This document shows positions 7,712-15,532 of a stretch of 64,000 nt of DNA, in pieces. Source of the DNA: Dehalococcoidales bacterium (GTDB lineage Bacteria > Chloroflexota > Dehalococcoidia > Dehalococcoidales > UBA2162); NCBI GenBank assembly GCA_030690265.1, contig JAUYHA010000049.1:98999-162998 (forward strand), read 5' to 3'. Both the position numbers and the translations under genes were made by a program. How positions within the stretch are numbered: position 1 is the first letter of the stretch; each line of letters starts with the position of its first letter. Under the pieces are notes generated by a model, which was not told where the DNA came from, searched no databases, and worked only from the letters and a program-made list of their open reading frames with translations.

Positions 7712-8461
7712 ATGAAACATTTAGCTAGGGCCGGGGTGTTATTATCAGCGGTACTCCTATTCGTTTTTGTTGGCCTCAGAGTAATGCCTATCCCGCCCTT
7801 TCTGACCGGTTTTGGCTTTCACCAGAAGAATGTGGAGGAAAATGAGGCGCTGTGGGCGAGCCTGCCGTTTCAGTATGTTAGTTCTTCTATCTGCAGTGAT
7901 TGTCACCAAAATGAGTACAGCTTGCGGGAGAAGGCGAAGCACCGGTCAGTTAGCTGTGAGACCTGTCACGGCCCAGCCAGGGAACATCTGGCAACTGGAG
8001 CAGCCGAGACTCTGGATACCTCAAGAGAACTTTGCGGATTGTGCCATGCTCGGCTTATCTCTCGGCCCAGCGGCTTTCCCCAGGTAGATATGGGAAAGAT
8101 GGGCGGGGATGCGGAGTGCATAACCTGCCATGACCCCCATGAGCCTCGGGTAGGGATGCCTCCCGAGGTTCCCCATCACCTGGAGGAACGCAGCGACTGC
8201 CAGACATGCCATAGTCCGAGTGAGCCTCTGGAAATACCACCACCTCAGACTCCCCATACTCTGGAGGGACGGACTGATTGCCTGTCGTGCCACGGTCCAT
8301 CCGAAATCAGAGGAGCTACATTACCCCATATCCCCAGCAGTGTAGCTGGAATAACTGATTGCCTGGCGTGTCATAGTGTCGGCGGGGGAATCAAACCTTT
8401 ACCCCAGGACCACCTCGGGCGCAAAAGCACCACCTGTTTGAACTGTCATCGGAGTGAGTGA
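7712..8461 (+). CDS. Eight-heme membrane-anchored cytochrome c
   Basis: A 249-residue cytochrome with eight CXXCH motifs (CSDCH, CETCH, CGLCH, CITCH, CQTCH, CLSCH, CLACH, CLNCH). The uncleaved N-terminal segment (ARAGVLLSAVLLFVFVGLRVM) probably anchors it, with the hemes outside the cytoplasm. The second half holds three short repeats built as PH-x-LE-x-R-x-DC-x-x-CH, ending in GIKPLPQDHLGR. This is the module found alone in the lipoprotein at 238-543. The first half resembles the NapC/NrfH-associated multiheme type only in general layout. It opens the second cytochrome/FeS/NrfD module and overlaps the next gene. Confidence 0.9.
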   Translation: MKHLARAGVLLSAVLLFVFVGLRVMPIPPFLTGFGFHQKNVEENEALWASLPFQYVSSSICSDCHQNEYSLREKAKHRSVSCETCHGPAREHLATGAAETLDTSRELCGLCHARLISRPSGFPQVDMGKMGGDAECITCHDPHEPRVGMPPEVPHHLEERSDCQTCHSPSEPLEIPPPQTPHTLEGRTDCLSCHGPSEIRGATLPHIPSSVAGITDCLACHSVGGGIKPLPQDHLGRKSTTCLNCHRSE

Positions 8462-9270
8462 AGAAAATGAAAATTTCACGGCGGGATTTTGTAAAAATAG
8501 GGGCTAAGGGATTGCTGGGGGGAATTATCGCTTATAGTATTCCTTCCCTGTTACGAAATTTTGCGCCGGTGGGCGGTGTTAGCCGGTCTCTGGCGGCAGC
8601 TTACCCTGCTGAACTTGAGTGGGAAAAACGCTACTGGGGATTTATCGTAGATAATGAAAAGTGTATTGGCTGCGGCAGATGTGTCCGGGCTTGCAAGCTG
8701 GAAAACAAGGTACCCTGGGAAGCTGAATATAACCGAACCTGGGTTGAGAGATATGTTATTGCTGAGGACGGAGAGGTTTTTGTTGACTCCCCGGAGGCGG
8801 GCAGGGATGGCTTTATCGCTGAACCCGTAAATAAGAAATACCTGGGTCTGGATGTCAGGAAAAGCTTTTTTGTGCCCAAACTTTGTAACCAGTGTGATAA
8901 CCCGCCCTGCGTAACCGTTTGTCCGGTTGGGGCTACCTATATGACCAAGGATGGGGTTATCCTGATTGACCAGGAACACTGTATTGGCTGCGGCTATTGT
9001 ATCCAGGCATGCCCCTACGGGGCAAGATTTTTCCTCCCCGAGGAAAGGGTGGTAGATAAATGCACCTGGTGTTACCACCGCATCCAGAAGGGGCTTGCTC
9101 CGGCCTGTGTCGAGGTATGTCCGGTGGGAGCCAGGATTTTTGGTGACCTGCGGGACCCGAATAGCCAGGTAAGGAAAATACTTGCTGAGCAGCGTGTCTA
9201 TGTTTTAAAACCGGATTTGGGTACCGAACCAAAGGTCTATTACATTGGATTTGAGAAGGGGGTACATTAA
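8458..9270 (+). CDS. TAT-exported ferredoxin-type subunit, module 2
   Basis: A 270-residue paralogue of the FeS subunit at 5282-6136. It has a typical twin-arginine motif, SRRDFVKIGAKG, then a hydrophobic segment. Cysteine sets follow: C69-x2-C-x2-C-x3-C, CNQCDNPPCVTVCP, CIGCGYCIQACP and CTWC...CVEVCP, giving four probable [4Fe-4S] clusters. The GTG at 8458 overlaps the cytochrome stop; the ATG at 8467 also gives a good TAT signal. It sits between its multiheme cytochrome and its NrfD partner, exactly as in module 1. The two FeS genes are diverged, so this is not a recent duplication. Confidence 0.9.
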   Translation: MKKMKISRRDFVKIGAKGLLGGIIAYSIPSLLRNFAPVGGVSRSLAAAYPAELEWEKRYWGFIVDNEKCIGCGRCVRACKLENKVPWEAEYNRTWVERYVIAEDGEVFVDSPEAGRDGFIAEPVNKKYLGLDVRKSFFVPKLCNQCDNPPCVTVCPVGATYMTKDGVILIDQEHCIGCGYCIQACPYGARFFLPEERVVDKCTWCYHRIQKGLAPACVEVCPVGARIFGDLRDPNSQVRKILAEQRVYVLKPDLGTEPKVYYIGFEKGVH

Positions 9271-9273
9271 GCT

Positions 9274-10452
9274 GTGGTCGGCTTCGTATTTCCTAACGAA
9301 GGTATGATAGAGTGGGATTTACTCATCGTTATTTATCCCTACATTACCGGCCTGGTGGCCGGTGCCTTCATCGTGTCATCCCTCTATCATGTCTTCGGTC
9401 TGACCAAGCTCAAGCCCGTGGCTCGTTTCTCTCTGGTTGCCGCCCTCGCTTTTCTTATAGTTACTCCTCTGCCTCTGCTCATTCACCTGGGGCGACCGGA
9501 AAGAGGGCTGGAGATGTTTCTAACTCCGAACCTTAACTCGGCTATGTCTGCCTTCGGTTACATATGGTTTTTCTATCTCCTGCTGGTGCTTCTGGAAATC
9601 TGGCTCGTTTTCAGACAGGATATCGTGAACTACGCCATGACAACCGAGGGTACGAAGAAAACCATCTATTCTGCCTTAGCCTTAGGGGTCTATGACATAT
9701 CAGAAGAATCCCTGGCTATTGACAAGAAGCTCATCAAGGTGTTTTCCTTCATTGGAATCCCCACCGCCGTTCTCCTGCATGGCTATGTTGGCTTCATCTT
9801 CGGGGCGGTTAAAGCCAACCCCTGGTGGTCTACCCCATTAATGCCTATCATCTTTCTGATGTCAGCTACAGTCTCCGGCATAGCCCTGCTGATTGTATTA
9901 TATGTCATCGTAAGCAAGCTCAGGAAAGTGCCCCTGGATTCTGCTTGCCTGCGAACCCTGGCTCTCTGGCTAGCCGGCTTTCTGGCTATAAATGTAGTCT
10001 TGGAAGGCCTGGAAGTCTTCTCCATGCTCTACGAGTCCGAGGAGAGCTGGGGTATCATCTCCCAGTTGATAACTCAGAAAATAGGCATCAGCTACTTCGG
10101 TATCCAGTTTATCATGGGTGCCGTGGTGCCACTGCTTACCCTGGCATTTGTGGAGTTAGGTGTGGTGGGCGAAGATACCAGGACCTCTCTAAGATTTCTG
10201 GCTGCCAGCCTGGTGTTAATCGGTGTCTTTGCCATGCGCTGGAATGTGGTGATAGGGGGCCAATTGATGTCCAAGAGCCTGAGGGGTTTCTCAAGCTACA
10301 CTCCGCCCCTTCTCGGCTTAAACGGGTTAATTATGGCGGCGCTGCTCATGGGACTGCCCTTTATCATATTAGCCGCAATTATTTATCTCATCCCTCCCTG
10401 GCAGGAAGAGCCTCAGAGGGAGACCGGGCTCAGGAGAAGGCGCTTACGATAG
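9274..10452 (+). CDS. NrfD/PsrC-family quinone-interacting membrane subunit, module 2
   Basis: A 392-residue polytopic membrane protein with about ten hydrophobic segments. An HLGRPERG motif follows the second or third helix, as in NrfD-family proteins. The GTG at 9274 follows AAGGGGGT and lies 3 bases after the FeS stop; an ATG at 9304 is an alternative. It closes the operon. Together with the first module this gives two NrfD proteins, two FeS proteins and two multiheme cytochromes. That recalls alternative complex III or Qrc-type complexes, but ActD and the molybdopterin-like domain are missing. Confidence 0.87.
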   Translation: MVGFVFPNEGMIEWDLLIVIYPYITGLVAGAFIVSSLYHVFGLTKLKPVARFSLVAALAFLIVTPLPLLIHLGRPERGLEMFLTPNLNSAMSAFGYIWFFYLLLVLLEIWLVFRQDIVNYAMTTEGTKKTIYSALALGVYDISEESLAIDKKLIKVFSFIGIPTAVLLHGYVGFIFGAVKANPWWSTPLMPIIFLMSATVSGIALLIVLYVIVSKLRKVPLDSACLRTLALWLAGFLAINVVLEGLEVFSMLYESEESWGIISQLITQKIGISYFGIQFIMGAVVPLLTLAFVELGVVGEDTRTSLRFLAASLVLIGVFAMRWNVVIGGQLMSKSLRGFSSYTPPLLGLNGLIMAALLMGLPFIILAAIIYLIPPWQEEPQRETGLRRRRLR

Positions 10453-10525
10453 AGCAGGGCGACTGGTTGTACTTGCCGGGCAACAGGGCAGGATTACTGG
10501 TAGTGGCTGGTAATCTGTAATTCTG

Positions 10526-10601
10526 TGGTAGGCCGTACAGGTCTCGAACCTGTGACACCCTGATTAAAAGTCAGGTGCTCTACCAACTGAGCTAACGGCC
10601 C
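10526..10601 (-). tRNA. tRNA-Lys (anticodon TTT)
   Basis: A complete cloverleaf on the minus strand, 76 bases including an encoded CCA. The acceptor stem is GGGCCGT paired with ACGGCCT; the first pair is G-T. The D-arm reads TAGCTCAGTTGGTAGAGC, the anticodon loop CTTTTAA gives TTT, and the T-arm contains GGTTCGAGACC. The discriminator is A. It lies just after the respiratory operon, on the opposite strand. Confidence 0.97.
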
Positions 10602-10763
10602 GTATGACAACTTTCCGGATATAACTTTATCCTTGCTTAATTTTACCACATTTGTGCAACTCTTTGGTTTCCTTTTTCTTTGCCCTGATTAATGTTAGAA
10701 TGTAGATGCTGTCAGGGTAGATTTTTGCCTTGTTAACAGGTTTAGATGAGATGGGAGAACAAA

Positions 10764-11390
10764 ATGATTCTTGAAATGCTGGAAACAGGAGCCCTTGCCG
10801 CCAACTGCTACATTGTAGGCGATAACAGCAATGGAAGCAAGAGGGAGGGGATGATTATTGATCCGGGGGCTGAGGCTGAGCGGATTTTAGAGAGGGTTAA
10901 TGATTTAGAGCTGGAGACGAAACTTATCGTCTTAACTCACGGTCACCGGGACCACATTGGTGCTCTGAGCGAGTTGAAAGAAGCAACCGGAGCTGAAATC
11001 TGCCTTCATACTGCTGAGGCTGATGTTTTTCAGACGAAGCGCTCCCACTTTCAACAGCCTCCCCCTCCCCCGGACCGCTGGCTAAATGGCGGGGATACTC
11101 TGGAGATTGGCGCCCTTCGTTTTCTGGTTCTCCATACCCCGGGCCATACCCCTGGCGGGATTTGTCTCTGGGGAGAAGGAGTACTCTTCAGCGGGGACAC
11201 CCTGTTCAACTTTGGCATCGGCCGCTACGATTTTCCGGGCAGCAGCGGCGCCCAATTAATGGATAGCCTTCATACCAAACTGATGGCTCTGCCCGATAAC
11301 ACTATCGTTTACCCGGGGCATGGCCCGTCTACTACTATCGGCACCGAGCGCCGTGGCAATCCCTTCTTGACCGGCTTTTTTTCTCCTTAA
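10764..11390 (+). CDS. Metallo-beta-lactamase-fold hydrolase (glyoxalase II-like)
   Basis: A soluble hydrolase of about 208 residues. The metal-binding motif is THGHRDHIG, followed by further ligands in LHTPGHTPGG, SGDTLF and the final YPGHGPST. This pattern fits the hydroxyacylglutathione hydrolase-like branch (YcbL type). I prefer the ATG at 10764 because GGGAGA sits just upstream; an in-frame ATG at 10746 would add six residues. The substrate is unknown, and Dehalococcoidia would not be expected to use glutathione. It converges with the pyrophosphatase gene, overlapping by 4 bases within a two-way terminator. Confidence 0.88.
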   Translation: MILEMLETGALAANCYIVGDNSNGSKREGMIIDPGAEAERILERVNDLELETKLIVLTHGHRDHIGALSELKEATGAEICLHTAEADVFQTKRSHFQQPPPPPDRWLNGGDTLEIGALRFLVLHTPGHTPGGICLWGEGVLFSGDTLFNFGIGRYDFPGSSGAQLMDSLHTKLMALPDNTIVYPGHGPSTTIGTERRGNPFLTGFFSP

Positions 11391-11400
11391 AAAAGCCCGG
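11371..11400. terminator. Bidirectional intrinsic terminator
   Basis: CCGGCTTTTTTT, a short loop, then AAAAAAGCCCGG form a stem with a T-run on either strand. It spans the convergent stops of the hydrolase (plus) and pyrophosphatase (minus) genes, so both genes terminate inside it. Confidence 0.6.
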
Positions 11401-13456
11401 AGAAATTAGCCAGCACCGGCGCCAGCAATAAAGCGGTTACCGCCATCAGCTTGAGCATAATGTTAAGCGATGGGCCAGCCGTGTCCTTCATCGGGTCGCC
11501 GGTGGTATCTCCTATTACGGCTATCTTGTGGGCTTCTGAGCCTTTTCCCCCAAAGTTTCCTGCCTCAATCCACTTCTTGGCATTATCCCAGGCTCCTCCA
11601 GCGTTATTTAAGGTAATGGCAAGAATAAAGCCCGTAGCCAGAGAGCCGATAAGAAAGCCACCGAGGGCGTATTTACCAAGTACCATGCCAACAATTATCG
11701 GGGCAACGAGAGCCATAAGTGATGGAGCTAACATCTCCTTAAGCGCCGCTCTGGTGCAGATATCCACGCATCTGCCGTATTCCGCCTGTGCCTTGCCTTC
11801 CCTCAGTCCCTTAATCTCACGCCACTGGCGCCGCACCTCTTCTACAATTAAGGCGGCGGTTACTCCTACTGATTTCATAGTCATAGCTACAAAGATGGCG
11901 GGTAAAAGAGCCCCGACAATGACCCCAACGACCAGGGGGGCGCTTAATATACTCAGCTCCGGCGACGAAATTACCTGTCCTTCATTGGAAATTGTCACCA
12001 GTCCCGCCGCCAGTCCGTAAGCGAGGGTGAGTCCCAGGGCATTCAGGGCGGCGGCACCAATGGCAAAGCCTTTGCCTGTCGCCGCCGTGGTGTTACCCAG
12101 CGAATCCAGAGCATCTGTCTTCTCCCTTACCTCAGGAGCTAATTCAGCCATGGTGCTGATGCCGCCAGCGTTGTCAGCTACCGGTCCGTAAGCATCAGTG
12201 GCCAGGGTTACTCCCAGTGTGGAAAGCATACCGGTGGCAGCTATGGCGACACCGTAAAAACCAGCCATTTTAAAGGCGATGATAGTGGTTATGGCGAGAA
12301 GTAAAACCGGTGGCCAGGTGCTGGTAAAACCGGTGATAAGCCCCTGGACTATGGCCGCCCCGCCGCCCACAGTTGAGGCTTTGGAGATTTCTCTGGTTGG
12401 TTTAAAGGCGTAGGAAGTAAAGTAGTTGGTGCTTTCTCCCATAAGCACCCCGGCTATCAGACCTGCCAGCACCGCCCAGAATATTGCCAGGCTGGCGCCC
12501 AAAAAATAGATGGCAAGAAAAGAAAATATGGCAGTTAATATTGAACTGCTAAGCGTGCCCCACCGCAGTGCCCCGAGGAGAGCCTCCATTTCCGGCTTTT
12601 CACCAACCCTGACCAGGAAGCTACCAATGATAGAGGCGATGATACCTCCACCGGCAATCAACAATGGTAAATACCAGGCAGTCGCATTGTTAGCGACGAT
12701 GCCGATGCCAACGGCGATGGTGCTTAAGACCATAGCTCCAATGATAGCCTCAACATAGGATTCGAACAGGTCAGCACCCATTCCGCAAACATCACCAACA
12801 TTATCACCAACCTGGTCAGCAATGACAGCGGCATTTCTCGGGTCGTCTTCCGGGATGCCGGCTTCAATTTTACCTACCAGGTCAGCGCCGGCATCAGCTC
12901 CTTTGGTAAAGATGCCGCCACCTACTCTGGCAAAAAGGGCTACCAGCGAGGCGCCGGTGGCATAAGCCGGGATTATGCTTGTGAAATACGGGTCATTATG
13001 CCAGAAAAGGTAAAGGATTGATACTCCGATAACTCCGATACTGACTACGGATAGCCCCATAACAGCACCACTGCGGAAGGCAACCCGCAGCCCCTGATTC
13101 AGGCTTTTTTCTGCAGCCGTCGTGGTGCGACCGTTAGCTCTTATGGCTATGTTCAAGCCGGCATACCCAGCCCCCAGAGAGCAGAGAGCTCCGAAAATAA
13201 AAGCTACCGCCGGTTTCCAGCCTAAAGCGGGACTAACGAAGCCGAGAACCCCCAAAATTAAAGTGATGATAATGACGACGATAATCTCGGTGCGATATTC
13301 GCGGTGGATAAAAGCCATAGCCCCTTCTTGAATAGCTCTGCAAATCTCCCTGACTCTTTCATTGCCTTTGTCCTGTTTTAAGACATACCGGACAAAGTAA
13401 GCGGCAGTACCGGCTCCAAGAATGCCGCTTATTACGCTTAGCCACACTAAATCCAT
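11387..13456 (-). CDS. hppA: Membrane-bound ion-pumping pyrophosphatase (K+-dependent type)
   Basis: A 689-residue membrane pyrophosphatase with about 16 TM helices. It couples hydrolysis of pyrophosphate to H+ or Na+ transport. The catalytic signature GGGIFTKGADAGADLVGK is followed by IPEDDPRN, DQVGDNVGD and CGMGADLFESY. The site that sets potassium dependence reads GNTTAATGKGFAIG. Alanine rather than lysine after GNTT marks the K+-dependent subfamily, which includes the Na+ pumps. Whether this one moves Na+ or H+ is not settled by the residues I checked. It is monocistronic and ends in the shared terminator. Confidence 0.96.
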   Translation of the reverse strand: MDLVWLSVISGILGAGTAAYFVRYVLKQDKGNERVREICRAIQEGAMAFIHREYRTEIIVVIIITLILGVLGFVSPALGWKPAVAFIFGALCSLGAGYAGLNIAIRANGRTTTAAEKSLNQGLRVAFRSGAVMGLSVVSIGVIGVSILYLFWHNDPYFTSIIPAYATGASLVALFARVGGGIFTKGADAGADLVGKIEAGIPEDDPRNAAVIADQVGDNVGDVCGMGADLFESYVEAIIGAMVLSTIAVGIGIVANNATAWYLPLLIAGGGIIASIIGSFLVRVGEKPEMEALLGALRWGTLSSSILTAIFSFLAIYFLGASLAIFWAVLAGLIAGVLMGESTNYFTSYAFKPTREISKASTVGGGAAIVQGLITGFTSTWPPVLLLAITTIIAFKMAGFYGVAIAATGMLSTLGVTLATDAYGPVADNAGGISTMAELAPEVREKTDALDSLGNTTAATGKGFAIGAAALNALGLTLAYGLAAGLVTISNEGQVISSPELSILSAPLVVGVIVGALLPAIFVAMTMKSVGVTAALIVEEVRRQWREIKGLREGKAQAEYGRCVDICTRAALKEMLAPSLMALVAPIIVGMVLGKYALGGFLIGSLATGFILAITLNNAGGAWDNAKKWIEAGNFGGKGSEAHKIAVIGDTTGDPMKDTAGPSLNIMLKLMAVTALLLAPVLANFSGLF

Positions 13457-13564
13457 CTTCTTTTCTCCTTTCTCCTGGCTAAAACTGGGCTGCTGGTTCA
13501 GTCAAAAAGTTTAATCTGAATCAAAAAGCGTATGGTTTTCCGAGGGCAATCTATTGTGGTTAGG

Positions 13565-15121
13565 TCATTCATTTTGGTGGTTAAAACAATCAGCTATTTC
13601 CCGGCTGGCTTTTTCCGGTGATTCAGCACTCAATACGGCGCTGATAACGGCTACTGAGTCAGCACCGGCGGCAATAACCTCAGGGGTATTGTCTTTGGTA
13701 ATGCCGCCGATAGCCACCAGCGGCAAGGTTACCGCCTCTCTCACCTGACGCAGGGTTTCAAGCCCGACAACCTTTGCCGGGGTCGTGGTCGATGTCTTGG
13801 AGGAGGTGGGGTAGATAGAGCCGACGGCAACATAATCAGCCCCTGCAGATTGAGCCTTAACCGCCTGCTCAACGCTGGTTGCCGAGCCGCCGACAATCTT
13901 ACCCGGGGGTAAGAGTTTACGGGCTGCTTCAATGGGCAGGTCGTCCTGTCCCAGGTGCAGGCCATCGGCATCGCTGGCAAGGGCTATATCCAGATAGTCG
14001 TTTATGATAAAAAGCACCTCGTGTTCAGCGCAAAGCCTCTTCAATTCGGCAGCTGCAGCCAGTATTTTCTCCTTGCTCCGGACTTTATCGCGCAGTTGAA
14101 TCGTTTTAGCGCCGCCCTGAATTACCTGCCTGGCTGCTTCAAGGGGAGGGCGCCCTTTCAGCGCTTCGGCGTCTATAATAACATAAAGCCCGGACAAACG
14201 CACTAGCTTGTCCTGGCGCAGGAGTTTGGACATCAAGTCTTGCTCTATAGTGTAGAGATTAAATCTGGTTCGCACGAATTTTTCGGAATCTAGTTCAGGA
14301 GTAATGCCGGGAATTTTAGCCAGCTCTTCCAGGGTCCTCAGCGATTCCTGCACCCGCCTTGAGTTAGCCACCAGCACGGCAGCTAGCTCTTTCCCCTTTT
14401 CTTCTCCGGGCGCTTCTAGGTCGATGCCGACATCACCTTCGGCGTTTCGTGATTGAAGGAGCTGTTGCTGAAAAGGGACATCAGTTACTATTAGCTCGTG
14501 GCGCAGGGTCTTTAGCTGCTGCGTCAGGGTTACATCGTTAAGCAGCAAGCGGGCTATTTCTTCGAGAAGGCGGAGCCCTTCTGCGGCACGGTTGAGGTTG
14601 GCGTCGATAATGCGTAACAGTTGTTTTGTTACCGCTTGCCCTGCAATGCTTTTTGCGAGACCTTCCGTTTGGAAGGGAGGCTTTGCTGATGGGGGAGGCA
14701 CGGCTTTTTTACCTGATGCTTTGCCTAGTCCCATTTCAGCCTGGCTCGCCAGACCTGTCGCCAGGGTGTGTGCCTCTTTGTGAAAAGGATTTCCGGCAGT
14801 CTGGTCAAGCCACTCCCAGCGTACTTTCCGCCCGCTTTGTGCCTTGTCCAGCTCTGCCCAGAGGTCACGGTTAGCCCGCCTCTGCCACCCTTTAGTCATA
14901 GAACCAAAGAGGTACTGGCTGTCAGTGTGGACGACCACCTCCGAGTATTGAGGCGTGCGTGAGATGCCTTCAAGAGCGGCCGTAATTTCCATCCGGTTGC
15001 TGGTGGTCTGCTTTACCAAGCCTGAGAAAATACGCTTTTGCCCGTTTTCAACGGCAACTACTCCCCACCCCCCCTGGCCCAGCACCGGGTTGTAAGCGCC
15101 GTCAGCGTATATCTCAATCAT
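13565..15121 (-). CDS. RNase H - ThiD2 - thiamine-phosphate synthase fusion
   Basis: A 518-residue three-domain protein. Residues 1-125 are RNase HI-like: Asp7 (YADGAY), Glu45 (RMEI) and Asp67 (HTDSQY) match three catalytic acids. The position of E. coli Asp134 is His118, and E. coli His124 is Thr108. A Pro/Ala-rich linker follows (about 125-165). Then comes a ThiD2-like helical domain (about 165-300, RIIDANLNRAAEGLRLLEE). The C-terminal ThiE domain (about 305-515) has QLRDK, GLHLGQDD, GSIYPTSSKT and AIGGI. ThiE joins HMP-PP and thiazole phosphate into thiamine phosphate. ThiD2-ThiE fusions are known; the attached RNase H is unusual. The reading frame is open and I see no sign of a frameshift. 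Confidence 0.85.
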   Translation of the reverse strand: MIEIYADGAYNPVLGQGGWGVVAVENGQKRIFSGLVKQTTSNRMEITAALEGISRTPQYSEVVVHTDSQYLFGSMTKGWQRRANRDLWAELDKAQSGRKVRWEWLDQTAGNPFHKEAHTLATGLASQAEMGLGKASGKKAVPPPSAKPPFQTEGLAKSIAGQAVTKQLLRIIDANLNRAAEGLRLLEEIARLLLNDVTLTQQLKTLRHELIVTDVPFQQQLLQSRNAEGDVGIDLEAPGEEKGKELAAVLVANSRRVQESLRTLEELAKIPGITPELDSEKFVRTRFNLYTIEQDLMSKLLRQDKLVRLSGLYVIIDAEALKGRPPLEAARQVIQGGAKTIQLRDKVRSKEKILAAAAELKRLCAEHEVLFIINDYLDIALASDADGLHLGQDDLPIEAARKLLPPGKIVGGSATSVEQAVKAQSAGADYVAVGSIYPTSSKTSTTTPAKVVGLETLRQVREAVTLPLVAIGGITKDNTPEVIAAGADSVAVISAVLSAESPEKASREIADCFNHQNE

Positions 15122-15192
15122 ACTAAGCTTAGAATATTAGCATACTTTGGGGGAAAGGTAAATACTTAGGCGAAGATTGTTTAACAATTCCT

Positions 15193-15418
15193 TTGTCATC
15201 GCGAGCCATTCGCAGAAGGCTTCAGCCTTCAGGCCGAGCCTTCAGTCCGAGGCCCGAGTTCAGCGTTCGACTGAGCTCACTCGTTCCGATATGTCAGAGT
15301 GAACTCGTTCCGATTATCGTCAGAGTGAACTCGTTCCGATTATCGTCAGAGTGAACTCGTTCCGATTATCGTCAGAGTGAACGCCGAAGTCCCGAGGGCT
15401 TCACCCTCGCAATGACAT
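15193..15418. repeat. Mosaic intergenic repeat with a 26-bp tandem array
   Basis: The gene-free stretch 15122-15532 holds this element, bounded by TGTCATCGCGAG on the left and CTCGCAATGACAT on the right. Inside, a 26-bp unit beginning GTCAGAGTGAACTCG starts at 15293, 15319, 15345 and 15371; the last copy is partial. Fragments of the same vocabulary recur at 56893-57140 and 63880-64000. There are no spacers, so it is not CRISPR. Beyond the element I see only the leader of the next gene, with a strong ribosome site GAGGAGGAG at about 15522-15530. Confidence 0.8.
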
Positions 15419-15532
15419 ATTGTGATAAGTGACCTCCCCTTTACGCAGCAAATTGTTCACAGAGAGAAGGGATATGATAAAATGTTATTAGTACCCGGAA
15501 AAACGCTATTTGTTAATCGGTGAGGAGGAGAT

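Noticed and set aside
9825..10520. Long plus-strand frame of 231 codons
   Set aside because: It overlaps the clear NrfD-type gene at 9274-10452 in another frame, has no ribosome site and resembles no family.
11451..12020. Plus-strand frame of 189 codons opposite hppA
   Set aside because: It is the antisense of a GC-rich membrane protein gene with strong family motifs; the low-complexity Pro/Ser/Ala content is typical of such shadows.
15122..15192. TPP riboswitch before the ThiE fusion
   Set aside because: The stretch upstream of the start does not contain the thi-box CUGAGA or the paired helices, and is too short.
15293..15382. CRISPR array at the 26-bp repeat
   Set aside because: The repeats are directly joined with no unique spacers, there are only three and a half copies, and no cas genes are present.
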